The notes below the pieces were generated by a model. The model worked only from the letters and a program-made list of their open reading frames with translations, had not been told where the DNA came from and did not search any database. Position numbers and translations under genes: made by a program. Below are positions 52,556-63,390 of a stretch of DNA of 64,000 nucleotides, in pieces (within the stretch, counting starts at the first letter, position 1; each line of letters opens with the position of its first letter). The DNA comes from Symbiodinium natans (Eukaryota; Sar; Dinophyceae; Suessiales; Symbiodiniaceae), in assembly GCA_905221605.1 (NCBI GenBank), contig CAJNDS010000857.1, forward strand, positions 190,817 through 254,816. Direction: 5' to 3'.

Positions 52556-54060
52556 TTTAGGGTTTAGGGTTTATAGGGTTTATAATAGGGTTTAGGGTTT
52601 AGGGCTTGGGGCGTGCGCCCTAGAATCCCTGACACGTCGGTCCCATATTCGCAGTAAAACCGCAAACTCCACCCTGTGACCCCTGGACGTTACCCGAAGG
52701 TTCCACATGTAGTTCCTTTATGGCGAAGCAATGCGGAAACCAGAACAACACCCAGCAACGGAACTTCGGGAGCTCTTAACTGGAAATGCGGCTTAGGGCT
52801 TAGGATTTATGACTTAGGGATTAGGGTTAACCTAAACCCTTATATCCCGCTATGAAAAAGTTTAAGGGATAATGCAAGGTCCCTGAGTCCCAAGTTCCTG
52901 CAAATTCCCTACGAAGAGCCAGCAAGTTGGGTTTAGGGTTTAGGGTTTAGGGTTTAGGGCTCCGAACTCCCAGTCGCCTGGGAGTCAGGGTACGCCACGG
53001 CCTCGCCGTCCACCTCCGGGTGTGACATCAAAGACGCTTTGTTTCTGGGTTTGGGGCTTGAAAGGGTTTAGGGTTTAGGGTTTATAATTAGGGTTTAGGG
53101 TTTAGGGTTTTAGGGTTTAGGGCTTGCATCTCCTCCCCGTCCACCGTTTTTCCTCGCCCAGGCCGGAGGCCCATCTGTTGGCAGTGGCTCGGCGCCAGGC
53201 GCGTTCCCTTACACTCGGGGGAGCCCGGGAAGAAGAACACGAGGAAGCCCCAAACCCTAGAAGCTCCCCACCTAAGCCCTGAATTCCTTGACGCCTGGAT
53301 CTGTTGAAGGCCAGCATATCCTGGAACTCCAGACCCTGAACCCTAAAAACCCTAAAAGCCCTGAAAAACCCTAAAAAACCCTAGAAACCCTAATTAAAAA
53401 CCCTGAAAACCCTAAACCCCAAACCCCAAACCCTAAACCCCCAAAGTGAGCCTCCAGAATGATGCATGGCTCTGTGTCGCCCTGGGGGAGCATCCTGGCA
53501 GCCTCCTCCTGAGAAAGGGGGTTTAGGGTTTAGGGTTTAGGGTTTAGGGTTTAGGGTTTGGGGTTTAGGGTTTAGGGTTTAGGGTTTAGGGTTTAGGGTT
53601 TAGGGTTTAGGGTTTAGGGTTTAGGGTTTAGGGTTTAGGGTTTAGTCGCTCACTCTCGCACAAGGCAGGCTTGGGGTTTAGGGTTTAGGGTTTCGGAAAC
53701 TTCTTTCCTGCAAGCACAGAACGCTTGTGGAGGAACCTCATTTCTGGCAAGCAACCTAAAACTCCTACGGGAGATTTCAAGCACAACAGGCAGGCTTGGG
53801 GGTGTTCAGGTAGGGCTGGGGTATGCAGAGGGGTTGTGGGTTCCGCACCCATCCCCACGCTCTGGCACGCTGCGTCGAGATTCAACAAAAAAAGGGTTTA
53901 GGGTTTAGGGTTTAGGGTTTAGGGTTTAGGGTTTAGGGTTTAGGGTTTGGGGTTTTTGCATCAGGCTTTCTTGAAACCTCCTCCTCTCTGGGACTTTTCG
54001 TTGTTCCCCATCCCGTCAGGCCGCACAGAGAGGAATGCGAACTTCATGGAATTTAAGTAA
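52556..54060. repeat. Telomere-like tracts with exon-like islands
   Basis: TTTAGGG arrays at 53518-53645 (about 18 units) and 53893-53948, shorter ones at 52555-52610, 52928-52960 and 53065-53125. On the minus strand the island 53446-53515 follows CTCAG and reads QEEAARMLPQGDTEPCIILE, and 52962-53040 reads SLMSHPEVDGEAVAYPDS. Both may be exons; neither was recognised. Confidence 0.75.
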
Positions 54061-54063
54061 ACC

Positions 54064-54186
54064 TCATTATTTGCTGATGAAACCCAAAAATTCGCAACAA
54101 CATGCTTAATATTCTTCCTTATAATAAGGGCACCATAGGGATCATTCCTCTTAATTTTTTGGTGGAGGTTCGAAGCAAATAGCAGT
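54064..54186. mobile_element. TIR element, family D
   Basis: Left CATTATTTGCTGATGAAACC, right GGTTCGAAGCAAATAGCAG. The interior ATATTCTTCCTTATAATAAG and GGGATCATTCCTC match other family D copies. Confidence 0.75.
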
Positions 54187-54209
54187 CATCCCCCAGTCAA
54201 CCCGGAACC

Positions 54210-54322
54210 CTACCTTTGGAGTAGACCCTGGAAAAAAAGTATATACATTTTAGGTATAAGTAGCTATAATAGGAACCCAGAACCAAAAAAAGTATTAAAG
54301 TACAGTACTCCAAAACCCAGGG
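54210..54322. mobile_element. TIR element, family L, copy 2
   Basis: About 96 percent identical by eye to 27357-27474, with the same TTTGGAGTA and TACTCCAAA ends. Confidence 0.75.
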
Positions 54323-54337
54323 AACCCTAAACCAGGC

Positions 54338-54420
54338 CTGTGTGACAAACACCGCCTCGTGCGCCTTGTTGCGGGCTCGCATCCTCGCCGGCCGCTTGGG
54401 CTGCTCATCTGGGGCTCAGG
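54338..54420 (-). CDS. Exon-like open segment (uncertain)
   Basis: Minus strand PKRPARMRARNKAHEAVFVT then QAW, basic and helical. It lies between a family L and a family A element, as the exons of the ankyrin gene do. No family recognised. Confidence 0.3.
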
Positions 54421-54422
54421 CA

Positions 54423-54595
54423 CTTGGCAGCCCAGGAACCATCTTCTGATAAGGGCACCCCTTTTTTTGGGTGGGTTCCTATATAAGCCTCAACTCTAAA
54501 CCCTAAACCCTAAACCCTAAACTACCCTAAACCCTAAACCATAAACCCTAAACCCAGAACCAAAAGAGGGTAAAGGGCACCACTGGACTACCAAG
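54423..54595. mobile_element. TIR element, family A, with telomere-like insert
   Basis: Ends CTTGGCAGCCCAGG and CACTGGACTACCAAG. The left half (AAGGGCACCCCTTTTTTTGG) and right half (GAGGGTAAAGGGCACCAC) match 27223-27334. Between TATATAAG and CCCAGAACC, about 64 bp of CCCTAAA repeats replace the short GGAA of the reference copy. Confidence 0.85.
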
Positions 54596-54654
54596 AGCAA
54601 TCTACTACGGATCTAGATGTTGCATTGCGACTGCCAGCTCCCTTGAAAGACCCT

Positions 54655-54765
54655 AAGGCCCTAAACACTAAACCCTAATGCCCTAAACCCTAAACCCTAA
54701 GCCCTAAACCCTAAACCCTAAACCCGAAACCCTAAACCCGAAACCCTAAACCCTAAACCCCAACA
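54655..54765. repeat. CCCTAAA tract
   Basis: CCCTAAA and CCCGAAA units. Confidence 0.9.
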
Positions 54766-54769
54766 GGGA

Positions 54770-55800
54770 GTTCAGGCTTGGGCTGGCAATGCGGCCCGGG
54801 CGCATGATGTGGGGATTGATGACCGAAGAGAAGTACCTGGGCCGTGAACGTTTTGCAGGGGAAAGACCGGGCCAAAGGTGTTTTAGGGTTTAGGGTTTAG
54901 GGTTTAGGGTTTAGAATTTTTACCTCAAGGAACAGAAACCCAAAGTTTCCATTTACTTATATATATATATATTATTATTATATGCTTCAATCCAAAATCA
55001 CCTTTATGGGAACCCAGTTCAGCGCCAAGCATATACTATATAGGCACATGGACTCTTCGGGAAATAGTCTTGAAATCTGAAGAAGAGAACCAGTGGAGTA
55101 CAGTATAGTATGCTGCGAGAAGATCTGGATCGTGGAACAGACATTCCTACTGCGTACCTGCGATATCGTAAGATTCTTCGGGCTCCTTTTTGAGTTCCTG
55201 CAGCCTTTCCTGCTTACACCGAAACGACGAAACGGGAAAGGATTCGAAATCAGAACCTAGGGACAGCAGGCCTGTCCAGCCGCTGATGACCAGCAGGGTG
55301 GACCAGGAGGAAACCCACGGAAAGGCGGCCTCCCAGGTGGCGAGTAGAGGGCGAGTTCTGAGGTTCCTAGTGGGGTTTCAAGGCTTCACTATAGTGTCGC
55401 CATTAGACAGGCCCTTTGGGCTTTCGGTGGTAGCGGACGGTTGATCTTGGGGCGAGGGGAAAAAACAAAGCAAACCTAGAGGATATGCAATTAGCAAGGA
55501 CATGAATTGAAAGCGTGTAGCCCTTCAACCCAAAAGCAAGGGGCTCGATGAGGTCCCACCATGGAAGTTCCACCCCTCAGTTTCAGGCAGGGTTTACGGG
55601 CAGGGTTTAGGGGCTGGGTTTGGGGTTTGGGATGTATGTTAGTTGTGGCTTGAGTGCGAATCTTCGGAGCGTACCAGAGCTGACTGTCAGGGTGTCAAAT
55701 GACGCTTCCAGAGCCTTCTTCCCTCCAAAAACCCACAAGAGCTTAGGGCTGTGGGTCTAGGGTGCTAGAGGGTCTAAGGGTTTGGGGTCTCGGGGTTGGG
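54770..55800. other. Unique DNA, no gene recognised
   Basis: A TTTAGGG tract at 54883-54915 and a TA microsatellite at 54957-54982. The 84-codon plus-strand frame at 55190-55444 shows no motif. Confidence 0.5.
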
Positions 55801-55805
55801 GTTTT

Positions 55806-56640
55806 ACCCCTAAACCCTAAACCTTATAAACCCTAAACCTTAAACCCTAAACCCTAAACTCTAAACCTTAAACCCTAAACCCTAAACAAACCCTAAACCC
55901 TAGACCCTAACCTCCAGTCAACCTCAAAAGTTCACAGATCCCTGGAACTAACACCGTGATACTAACATCCTATAAACCCAAATAAACCTTAGTAAGCGCC
56001 AATAAGCGATCATAACCCCTGGGTTTGGGGTTTAGGGTTTAGGGTTTAGGGTTTAGGGTCCCTTAAAGTACCCTAACCAAACCCCCGCCCTGAGAAATGC
56101 GGCAGCCTTGAGGCCAGCCGCCAGGCCAAGAGGAGCCACAGCCACCTTTCGCTTTCTAGGAATTTAAGGTTTTAGGGTGCTTTAAAAGTTTTAAGGGTTT
56201 GTTGGGGTTTAGGGTTTTTAAGGTTGTTTGTTGTTATGTTTTTGGGTTGTTTTTAAGGGTTTGTTCGGGTTCTAACGAGCTTCAGGATCTTCAGGGTGTT
56301 TAGGGTTTACTGTTTAGCATTAGTGTTGTTTCAAGGGTTTGGGGCTTAGGGCTTACGTCCCTCTACCTTGAGCGTCCCTCTGCAAGCCACAGGCTTCGGT
56401 TTTCAGGGTTCAAGCGCTTCACGGCTTAAGCGACGTGGGGCGGTTATACAACCTTAAACCCTAAACCCCAAACCCTGGCTAAACGCAGCCGTTAAGCACT
56501 GTGCATCCCGAGATGCAGATATGGGGTTTAGGGTTTAGGGTCGCAAGCACTCCGACCCCACTTTTGAGTCGCCAGACCCTCGACAAGCGGTTTAGGGTTT
56601 AGGGTTTAGGGTTTAGGGTTTAGGGTTTAGGGTTAGGGTT
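55806..56640. repeat. Degenerate telomere-like tracts
   Basis: CCCTAAA at 55806-55912 (with CTTAAAC variants), TTTAGGG at 56030-56060 and 56590-56640. The stretch 56165-56350 is T/G-rich and reads as a heavily decayed TTTAGGG array. Confidence 0.75.
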
Positions 56641-56644
56641 CCCA

Positions 56645-57231
56645 GCCCTCCTGAAAGGATTGACCAGGGCGCAGCAGAGAAAAGGTTCTGCGAGCGCCAT
56701 GTCGCCATGGTGCTCGCGCGTGGGGGCTCAACAACCCACCTCAGCAGCTGCGAACCCCTAAACCCTAAACCCTAAACCCTAAACCCTAGACCCTAAACCC
56801 TAAACCCTATGATTCTTGAAAAAGCAAACCCAACTATGACAAATGACACCCCGAAGCCTAGTTGCTGAGTACCCAGGGGCAAGAAGGGTTAGCTTTCAAT
56901 GGTGGCAGGAAAATATCTACCCCCAAGAGGTTCAGGCGCCCTGAGTGCAAAAGCGAAATCTCCAGCGAGTAGGCGTGAGACCTGCTACCTAATCGAATGA
57001 TTGTACTCAGCGAAGTCTTGTCTGCACTGTATATACATATATAATGAGTCATCTACAACTATGTGTATATATATAAGTGTGTATATATATATATATTCAT
57101 GCCGTGTATGATAATGTATGGGTGCTCTGTCCGAAGGTTTGCTCTTCTTGGCGCCGTACAACTGGGATCGGGTATGGGCACCCTGACGAAGGGGCCCCAT
57201 CTGCTCTCAACGAAGTCTGCCAGCTTGCGAG
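56645..57231. other. Unique DNA with a CCCTAAA tract and TA microsatellites
   Basis: CCCTAAA at 56757-56810; TA repeats at 57064-57097. No gene recognised. Confidence 0.5.
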
Positions 57232-57330
57232 GGTTTAGGGTTTAGGTTCAGGGTTCAGGGTTTAGGGTTTAGGGTTCAGGGTTCAGGGTTTAGGGTTTAG
57301 GGTTCAGGGTGCAGGGTTTAGGGTTAGGGT
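57232..57330. repeat. TTTAGGG/TTCAGGG array
   Basis: Alternating pairs of TTTAGGG and TTCAGGG units. Confidence 0.9.
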
Positions 57331-57339
57331 TTTGCCAGG

Positions 57340-57605
57340 GTTGGATGGAGCTGCCGGCGATGATGATATACTTTTCAGGCTCCATAACCGGTCGACTCAA
57401 AAAAGGAAAGGGCTTCGGGTTTAGGGTTGATGTCGTTCCTAACTAAGTGGCGCTAACTTGGAGGAAGGAGGGGGGCGGATGCGGCGCACAGCCACCCCAA
57501 ACCCTGAATCCTGAACCCTAAGCCCGCACAGTCCAATGCCCGGCCACTGGGAAAGGTCCGCCAGGTCCCGGAACAGGTAGAAGCACCCCACCTGTTCGGA
57601 CGTCT
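57340..57605 (-). CDS. Two exon-like open islands (uncertain)
   Basis: 57340-57400 reads RPVMEPEKYIIIAGSSIQPW and 57527-57600 reads TSEQVGCFYLFRDLADLSQW followed by PGIGLCG. Both are on the minus strand between telomere-like tracts and may belong to one gene. No family recognised. Confidence 0.28.
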
Positions 57606-57980
57606 TTAGGGTTTAGGGTTTAGGATTTCACCCTACCTTTTCGGAAGTACTTGGTACTCAGACGAACCGGGCAATGCCAACCCCAAACCCTAAACCCTAA
57701 ACCCTAAACCCTAAAAGAACTGCATCCAGCCAGAATCGGAGCCTGCGAGATGCCCAGGCCAGTCCAGAAAAGGGGCCTCCTGGGCTCGGGAGGAAAAAGC
57801 TGACTTCAATGGGTTTTGAATTACTTTCTGCAATTAATCAAACATGCATTTTGAGTTTCTTGAGGTGAATTCTAACTCATCAATTTGAACTGAGTCTGAC
57901 TTGTTTGGGGCTTTGCATCGCAGGGTTGAGTCGGTTGAGTTAGAGACCTTACGGAACTTATCCAATCATACAACTTCATG

Positions 57981-58073
57981 GTTTACGATACTAAGGGACC
58001 CCGAATATAGGCCCCAAATAGTAGGATCTCCTTATAGTAAGGACCCCCATAAGGTACCCCGAATGTCGTAAAC
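57981..58073. mobile_element. TIR element, family G
   Basis: Left GTTTACGATACTAAGGGACC, right GGTACCCCGAATGTCGTAAA; the outer 8 bp are perfect and the rest imperfect. Confidence 0.7.
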
Positions 58074-58085
58074 CCCCCACATGCT

Positions 58086-58194
58086 GGTCTTAAGGGACGG
58101 GGGCGGTGCAGTGGTAGGTACCCGAGCGTTCCCCTAATTCTTGCTAGTCCTCACCCTTCCTGAAGGTTCCCGAGCCCCACCGCCCTTAAGGACC
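58086..58194. mobile_element. TIR element, family H
   Basis: Left GGTCTTAAGGGACGGGGGCG, right CCCCACCGCCCTTAAGGACC; immediately right of a family G element. Confidence 0.65.
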
Positions 58195-59152
58195 CTTTAC
58201 GGTTAAGGGTTTAGGGTATGGGCTTTAATGGGTACTCCAAGCTGGCAGGTAGATGAAGTAGATGTGAATAGATAAGTCCAAAACAAAAAGCCACCGAACC
58301 CCTTTCCAACAAAATAGGTGCAACGGGTACCACAGGGCGGCACTAGACCCTAAACCCTAAACCCTAAACCATCAACCCTAAACCCTAAACCCTAAAGCTA
58401 GCACCCTTACCAGCTCTTGTAGAGTAGGGAGTTCGGGAATGGGGTACCGTACATCCCCCTGTGAGAACGGATTAGGGCTTAGGGGTTCTGCAAGGGATTC
58501 AGTAGGGTCAGTAAGGCCCCTGAACCTTGAACCATAAACCCTAAACCCTACACCCTAAGCCCAGATTTTCCTACTAAGAACCCCAGGAAGCCACCAGGGC
58601 GTTGCTGAGCGGCACCCATGCCGGACGCTGCGGGGGCGGCGTCGAAACGCCGGCTTGCCCACGAAGGGGTGTCTGCCTGTCTCTAATGTTAACCTCACTT
58701 TTATGAACTCCCCTCAATGGAGAAACCCCAAGCCCGACCCCCGCCCCCCCTAATAGGGGGTCGTAACGGGGACCAAAAATCAATTGAGACGGGGGCAGGG
58801 GAGGGGGAGGGGGGGTTCAATATTTGGAGGTCAAGATTTCAAGTATTGCAGTATGTAGCTGATGGCCCAACAGCCCAATGGCCAAATTTCAACAAAAAAC
58901 CTTACTGTAAATCATTCTAGGCTCAGTGTTGCAATTCGAGGTATGTTTCGTAACTAAGGGACATCGACCTCTTCGAGCAGGTCAGAGTACACTGCAACAC
59001 TGCAGCGCATTCATTAAATACAGCAGGCTTTATGATTAATCCCTGAACCTAAGCCCGAAACCCAAAGCCCTAGACCCTAACCCCTAAACCTCTAAACCCT
59101 AAACCCCTACACCCAGCACTTGTCCAAGTACCCGTTGGGGAATTGCGACGTA
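58195..59152. other. Unique DNA with CCCTAAA tracts
   Basis: Tracts at 58345-58395 and 59075-59110. The rest shows nothing recognised on either strand. Confidence 0.5.
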
Positions 59153-59296
59153 TACTTGGAGGCTCATGGTACTTAGTAACTAATGATTATCTGTACTTTT
59201 TACCCACTTATAAGCCCTGAAGTGCCCTAACATGGTTATAAGTACAGTTATATGTACAGTTACAACTAGCGAATAAGTACCATGAACCTCCAAGTA
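59153..59296. mobile_element. TIR element, family F, best copy
   Basis: The terminal inverted repeat runs 22 bp with one mismatch: left ACTTGGAGG..GGTACTTA, right TAAGTACC..CCTCCAAGT. The interior repeats TTATAAGTACAG and TTATATGTACAG. Confidence 0.88.
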
Positions 59297-59574
59297 GGTG
59301 CCAACACGCAGTTGCGAAGCTCACTTCGGGATTTGGAAGGTGGGCGTTTAGGGCTTAGAGGCTCTCTTGCCCAGTAAGTCAGCTTGCGTTCTGGTTCGCG
59401 ACACGCCAATTGCTTCATAGATTTCATGTGTTCAACCTGTGGCCGACAGCACACCAGAAACTCTAAACCCTGAACCCGACATCCTAAATCCGAGTTGTCC
59501 CTCACTTGAAGGGCTTGAAGGCTTAGGTCCTTGGATTGAGACCCCATGTTGAAAGCCCAGCAAATATACGGGAT

Positions 59575-59970
59575 ATCTATCTATCTATAGATATTCTATA
59601 TAAATACTCGTATATATATATATATACATATATAGTATAGTATGTATAATGTGCTATATAGCTATCTATCATAGATAGTGCAAATAACATGTAATAAAGA
59701 AACTGTATATGTTGGCTACAAAATCTGTATATTGTAATCACAACAGACAATAACAACAAATACATAACTTACATAACTTCATCTGATAGTATTGCACACT
59801 CTAAAAAACATAATATCTCATCTGGCATACATATTGCATAACATATGATATAACATCCTTTTGTACCACACACACATATATTTATAGAATAGAAAGTATA
59901 CCATGTATAAGATAAACAAACAATAACAGAACATAGTATAACATGTTGGGTCGCTCACATTACGCTGCCA
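59575..59970. other. AT-rich low-complexity block
   Basis: TA and TATC microsatellites, about 75 percent A+T, with no telomere-like units. Frames of about 60 codons on the minus strand are low-complexity. Confidence 0.6.
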
Positions 59971-60447
59971 CTTATCGGGAGCATGAGAAGAGAACATTGG
60001 CACCTACTTTGGTCTCTGGGAAACAGGCCCAGCCTTCTCAACATGGCCACTTGATGCCGAAGAACATGCCGCCATCTTCCCCAGATCATATCTGAAGCGC
60101 AGCCCTAAACCTTGAACCCGAAACCCAAAAACACCCCTGAACCCTAAACCCTAAACCCTAAACTCTCAACCCTAAACCCTAGATCCGAATTAAACCCTAA
60201 ACCCTACTCTTGGATAAATGCTGGGGCCCAAACAACTGGCTGTCGGCTCCCACGTGGCACGATACTGAAATCGATGGCTTCGAGCAGCCCTCCATTTTAC
60301 ACCAGAAAGGCCAGGAAAGCCCCAGGAAGCCCCCGAAAACCCCAAGTCCACTGCATTCCACGAGTGGGTACGTCCCCAAGGCGACCCTCGGTTGATCATT
60401 TTTCCAAAAGGTGTTTCGGGTCTCTAGACCCAAGACCCAAGAGGAAT

Positions 60448-60540
60448 CTAGGTAAGAAATAGGTGCCCTTTTTGGCCTTAAAGATGCTTACACGACCCTA
60501 AGCCTTAGAAAAGGGGATACGGGCCTACTCCGGGTGCTAG
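60448..60540. mobile_element. Possible diverged family A element
   Basis: CTAG at both ends, core AGGTGCCCTTTTTGGCCTTA and AAAAGGGGATACGGGCC resemble family A. TIR short and imperfect. Confidence 0.45.
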
Positions 60541-61203
60541 GTCTAGGTCTGAGTGTTTCAGGCTGCGTATGGCACATGCAAGGTTTGACCGGCGAAGTGG
60601 CTGAACCAGGATTCCTTCCACCCGACTAGGGCCTTAGGGTTAACGGTTTATTGGTAGGGCTTGGGGGTACCTGAAGTGGATCCACACTGTAGAAAGGCCC
60701 ACCTGCCTTTTTAAGGCACGTCTTTTCCGTAGCATCTCGGACAGGCAAGCGATCCAGCTGAAACTGATGCCTGACGGGGAGCCCGTTCCACGAAGAACCA
60801 CAAACTAAGGCAACACAACCATAGAAGAAGTGGGAGGAATTATGGCTTGAGCCTGGGGCGGACATTTCCCTGCTCAGGCAGGGCCACCCCTTCGTCAACG
60901 ACGGCACTCGTCGTCTTGAAAGGAACACTCGAACACATCGTCTCATTTTCCCCCCGCTCGCAATGCGCAATGTATGTCTCCCAAATTAGCCTTCATTCAC
61001 CAAAAAAACGTTGCGACAACCAGGACTTGTTGACTGGGTTGCAGTTGAGGAACTTTTGAAAGTTTATCATGACATGGATAGCAAACGAAACGGCTTTCTT
61101 GCTCGGGAACACTCTGTCGGCCCTGCGATGTCTCCTTGAAAAAAAACGGGCCCTCTTGAACCCAAACTCTCTGAACACCCAAAACCCTCAACACCAAGTC
61201 TGG
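60541..61203. other. Unique DNA, no gene recognised
   Basis: Overlapping frames of 60-114 codons on the minus strand without a recognised motif. Confidence 0.45.
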
Positions 61204-61292
61204 GTAGGGTTTAGGGTTTAGGGTTTGGGGTTTAGGCTTTAGGGTTTAGGGTTCAGGGTTTAGGGTTTAGGGCTTAGGGTTTAGGGTTTAGT
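61204..61292. repeat. TTTAGGG array
   Basis: About 12 units with TTTGGGG and CTTAGGG variants, directly joined to a family E element. Confidence 0.92.
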
Positions 61293-61293
61293 T

Positions 61294-61410
61294 TCATGGT
61301 CCCTTAGTATGGGCCCTAAAAAGGGGATCCCTTATATAGCCCTTATATACCCTATGCAACCCAAAACCCATACATCAGAGACCTTTTCAAAGGAGGTAAA
61401 AGGGACCATA
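61294..61410. mobile_element. TIR element, family E
   Basis: Ends TCATGGTCCCTTAGTATGGG and AAAAGGGACCATA; interior CTTATATACCCTATGC as in 36641-36765. Confidence 0.82.
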
Positions 61411-61493
61411 TTTAAGGGCCCATGAGAAATTACCCTGAGACCAGAACCCCAACCTCACCCCTAAGCCCCTTTAAGGTTTGAGGGTTGAGGGTT

Positions 61494-61668
61494 GGGATGT
61501 TCCCCTTTCTACTAACAGCCCTTCACAGGGATAGTAATAGAGGGGGGGGGGGGTTCCATAATCCCTATTAAACCCTAAACCCTAAACCCCTAAACCCCTA
61601 AGCCCCTAAAACCTAAACCCTAAACCCTAAACCCTAAACCCTAAACCCTAGTATAGGGGGAACATCCC
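61494..61668. mobile_element. TIR element, family C, with telomere-like insert
   Basis: Ends GGGATGTTCCCC and GGGGGAACATCCC. The left core (AACAGCCCTTCACAGGGATAG) and ATAATCCCTATTA match family C. Then about 80 bp of CCCTAAA/CCCCTAAA (61571-61650) replaces the segment AGGACTGTT seen in 42355-42443, before GTATAGGGGG. Confidence 0.82.
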
Positions 61669-61729
61669 AAGTTGAGGGTCTGTGGGGGGCTTTGAAGCTT
61701 CAGGCTTGCTGTTTGAGGGTTTAGGGCCG

Positions 61730-61862
61730 ACTTGGAGGTCCTGGGTACTTATGGGTTTAGGGTTTAGGGTTTAGGGTTTAGGGTTTAGGGTTCTGACCAC
61801 AATTAAAAACTGTGCTGATAAGGCCCCCTAAGTCCTCCAAAAGTAGGTTCTAAGTAGACTTA
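61730..61862. mobile_element. Family F element, broken by a telomere-like insert
   Basis: Left end ACTTGGAGGTCCTGGGTACT is intact. A TTTAGGG tract (61754-61790) follows at once. The right half keeps TAAGGCCCCCTAAGTCCTCC but not a clean terminus. Confidence 0.6.
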
Positions 61863-61924
61863 ACCCTTAACCCTAGTCCATAACCCTAAACCCTAAACCC
61901 TAAAGCCTAAAGCCTAAACCCTAA

Positions 61925-62028
61925 ACCCTATAATCTCTACTAAGGATCATAGGCGCGTAGTTTAGGGTTTAGGGTTTAGGGGGTACTACAATCCTACTAA
62001 GGCCTGTGAGTACAAGGGGGAACATCCC
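61925..62028. mobile_element. Family C element with telomere-like insert
   Basis: Right end ACAAGGGGGAACATCCC and the core GGGGGTACTACAATCCTACT match family C. A three-unit TTTAGGG tract (61960-61982) interrupts it. The left end is not clear. Confidence 0.65.
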
Positions 62029-62038
62029 AAGGTAGCCA

Positions 62039-62287
62039 CATGGTCTGGTCCCTGAACATGGCGCCCTTTATATGGGGGGCGCCTCATACAACCCTAAACC
62101 CTAAACCCTAAACCCTATAAACCCTAAACCCTAAACCCTAAACCCTAAACCCTAAACCCTAAACCCTAAACCCTAAACCCTAAACCCTAAACCCTAAACC
62201 CTAACCCTAAACCCTAAACCCTCATATACCCTCCATAACCCAAGGGCCCATACCTCAGAACCCTGTAAAGAAGATAAGGGAGCCATA
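62039..62287. mobile_element. TIR element, family E, with telomere-like insert
   Basis: Left CATGGTCTGGTCCCTGA, right ATAAGGGAGCCATAG. About 130 bp of CCCTAAA (62090-62219) splits the core between CCTCATA (62082-62088) and a second CCTCATA (62220-62226), followed by TACCCTCCATAACCC as in the other copies. Confidence 0.82.
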
Positions 62288-63285
62288 GCAAGGGCCCATG
62301 TAAGGAGCCCTTCAATCCTCAGAAACCTAGCAGCCAGAGCCTAAACCCTAAACCCTAAACCCTAAACCCCTCAAAAGCCTAGCATCCCCGGAGCCCGGTT
62401 CTATTCTGCGAGCGGCAGGCAACTCTCACAGAACGCCCATGCGGATGCAGACGGACGTCGCGCATCAACTTTTCTTTAACGCTCGGGGCTCATGGGCAGG
62501 GGGGGGGCCTAGGAATATCATTTTTGTTGGGTCAAGGGCGCTGACTTGGGCACCTGCGAGCCCTAAAACAAGGGGATAGGGGCCGACTCTGGGTCATAAA
62601 TCATCGGGCTCTTGGCACGAATTTTCTCCAACACCGCAAACCCTAAACTCCAAACGCTAACCACCACGAAGAAATTCGGCGTTGAGGCCGATATTCATGG
62701 GGAAGCCCCAAACCTGATCCCCCTGGTTCATTGCAGGGAAGAGGGGAAGTAGGTACCCTACGTGATCCCTTAAAGGGTATATATAGGGGGATATAGGATA
62801 CCCCATTCTCTCATTTTCGGAAGATGCCCTAAACCGAAGCCCTAAACCCTAAACCCTACACCCCCAACCCTAAACCCTAGTCGGCCCTAATCCCTTAAGT
62901 GTAATAATCCTCAAACCTACATCACCGAATAGTTTCTGTTAAGAACCAGCCGGTCGAGTCAGAAGCAGTTTAGGGCTTCGTGTTTCCCTGGGCTTCATAA
63001 TACGGGACCCTACACATCCCTAAACCCTAAACCCTAGACCCTAACTTAGGGTCCCTAAGCAAACAACAGCCTGGACTCATGGCACATTGCCTCACCTCTT
63101 GTTGCGTCTGAACCCATCTGCTGAGGCATGTTCTTATGCCCCGCTCTCACAGCTGTTGCTGAATCACGACTAAGCTCTTGCTGATAGTACGGCGGAGATC
63201 CTTACCAGCTGCCTTTCAAGTGCTCAGCCTTGGAACCCGTACGGGGCCTTAGGGTTTAGGGTTTAGGGTTTAGGGATGTTTAGGG
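62288..63285. other. Unique DNA with short telomere-like tracts
   Basis: Tracts at 62340-62372, 62836-62860 and 63250-63275. The segment 62520-62605 has a family A-like core. No gene recognised. Confidence 0.45.
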
Positions 63286-63287
63286 TT

Positions 63288-63390
63288 TAGGCCTGTGTGG
63301 GCGCCTTCCAACCTTTAGCACGTCTTCGCCCATCGCTTCATTGATGGGTTTCGGGGGCCGGTCTCCGTCTTCTACTACCAGGAAGAATCG
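63288..63390 (-). CDS. Exon-like open segment (uncertain)
   Basis: Minus strand FFLVVEDGDRPPKPINEAMG then EDVLKVGRRPHR, 33 codons without a stop. No family recognised. Confidence 0.3.
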
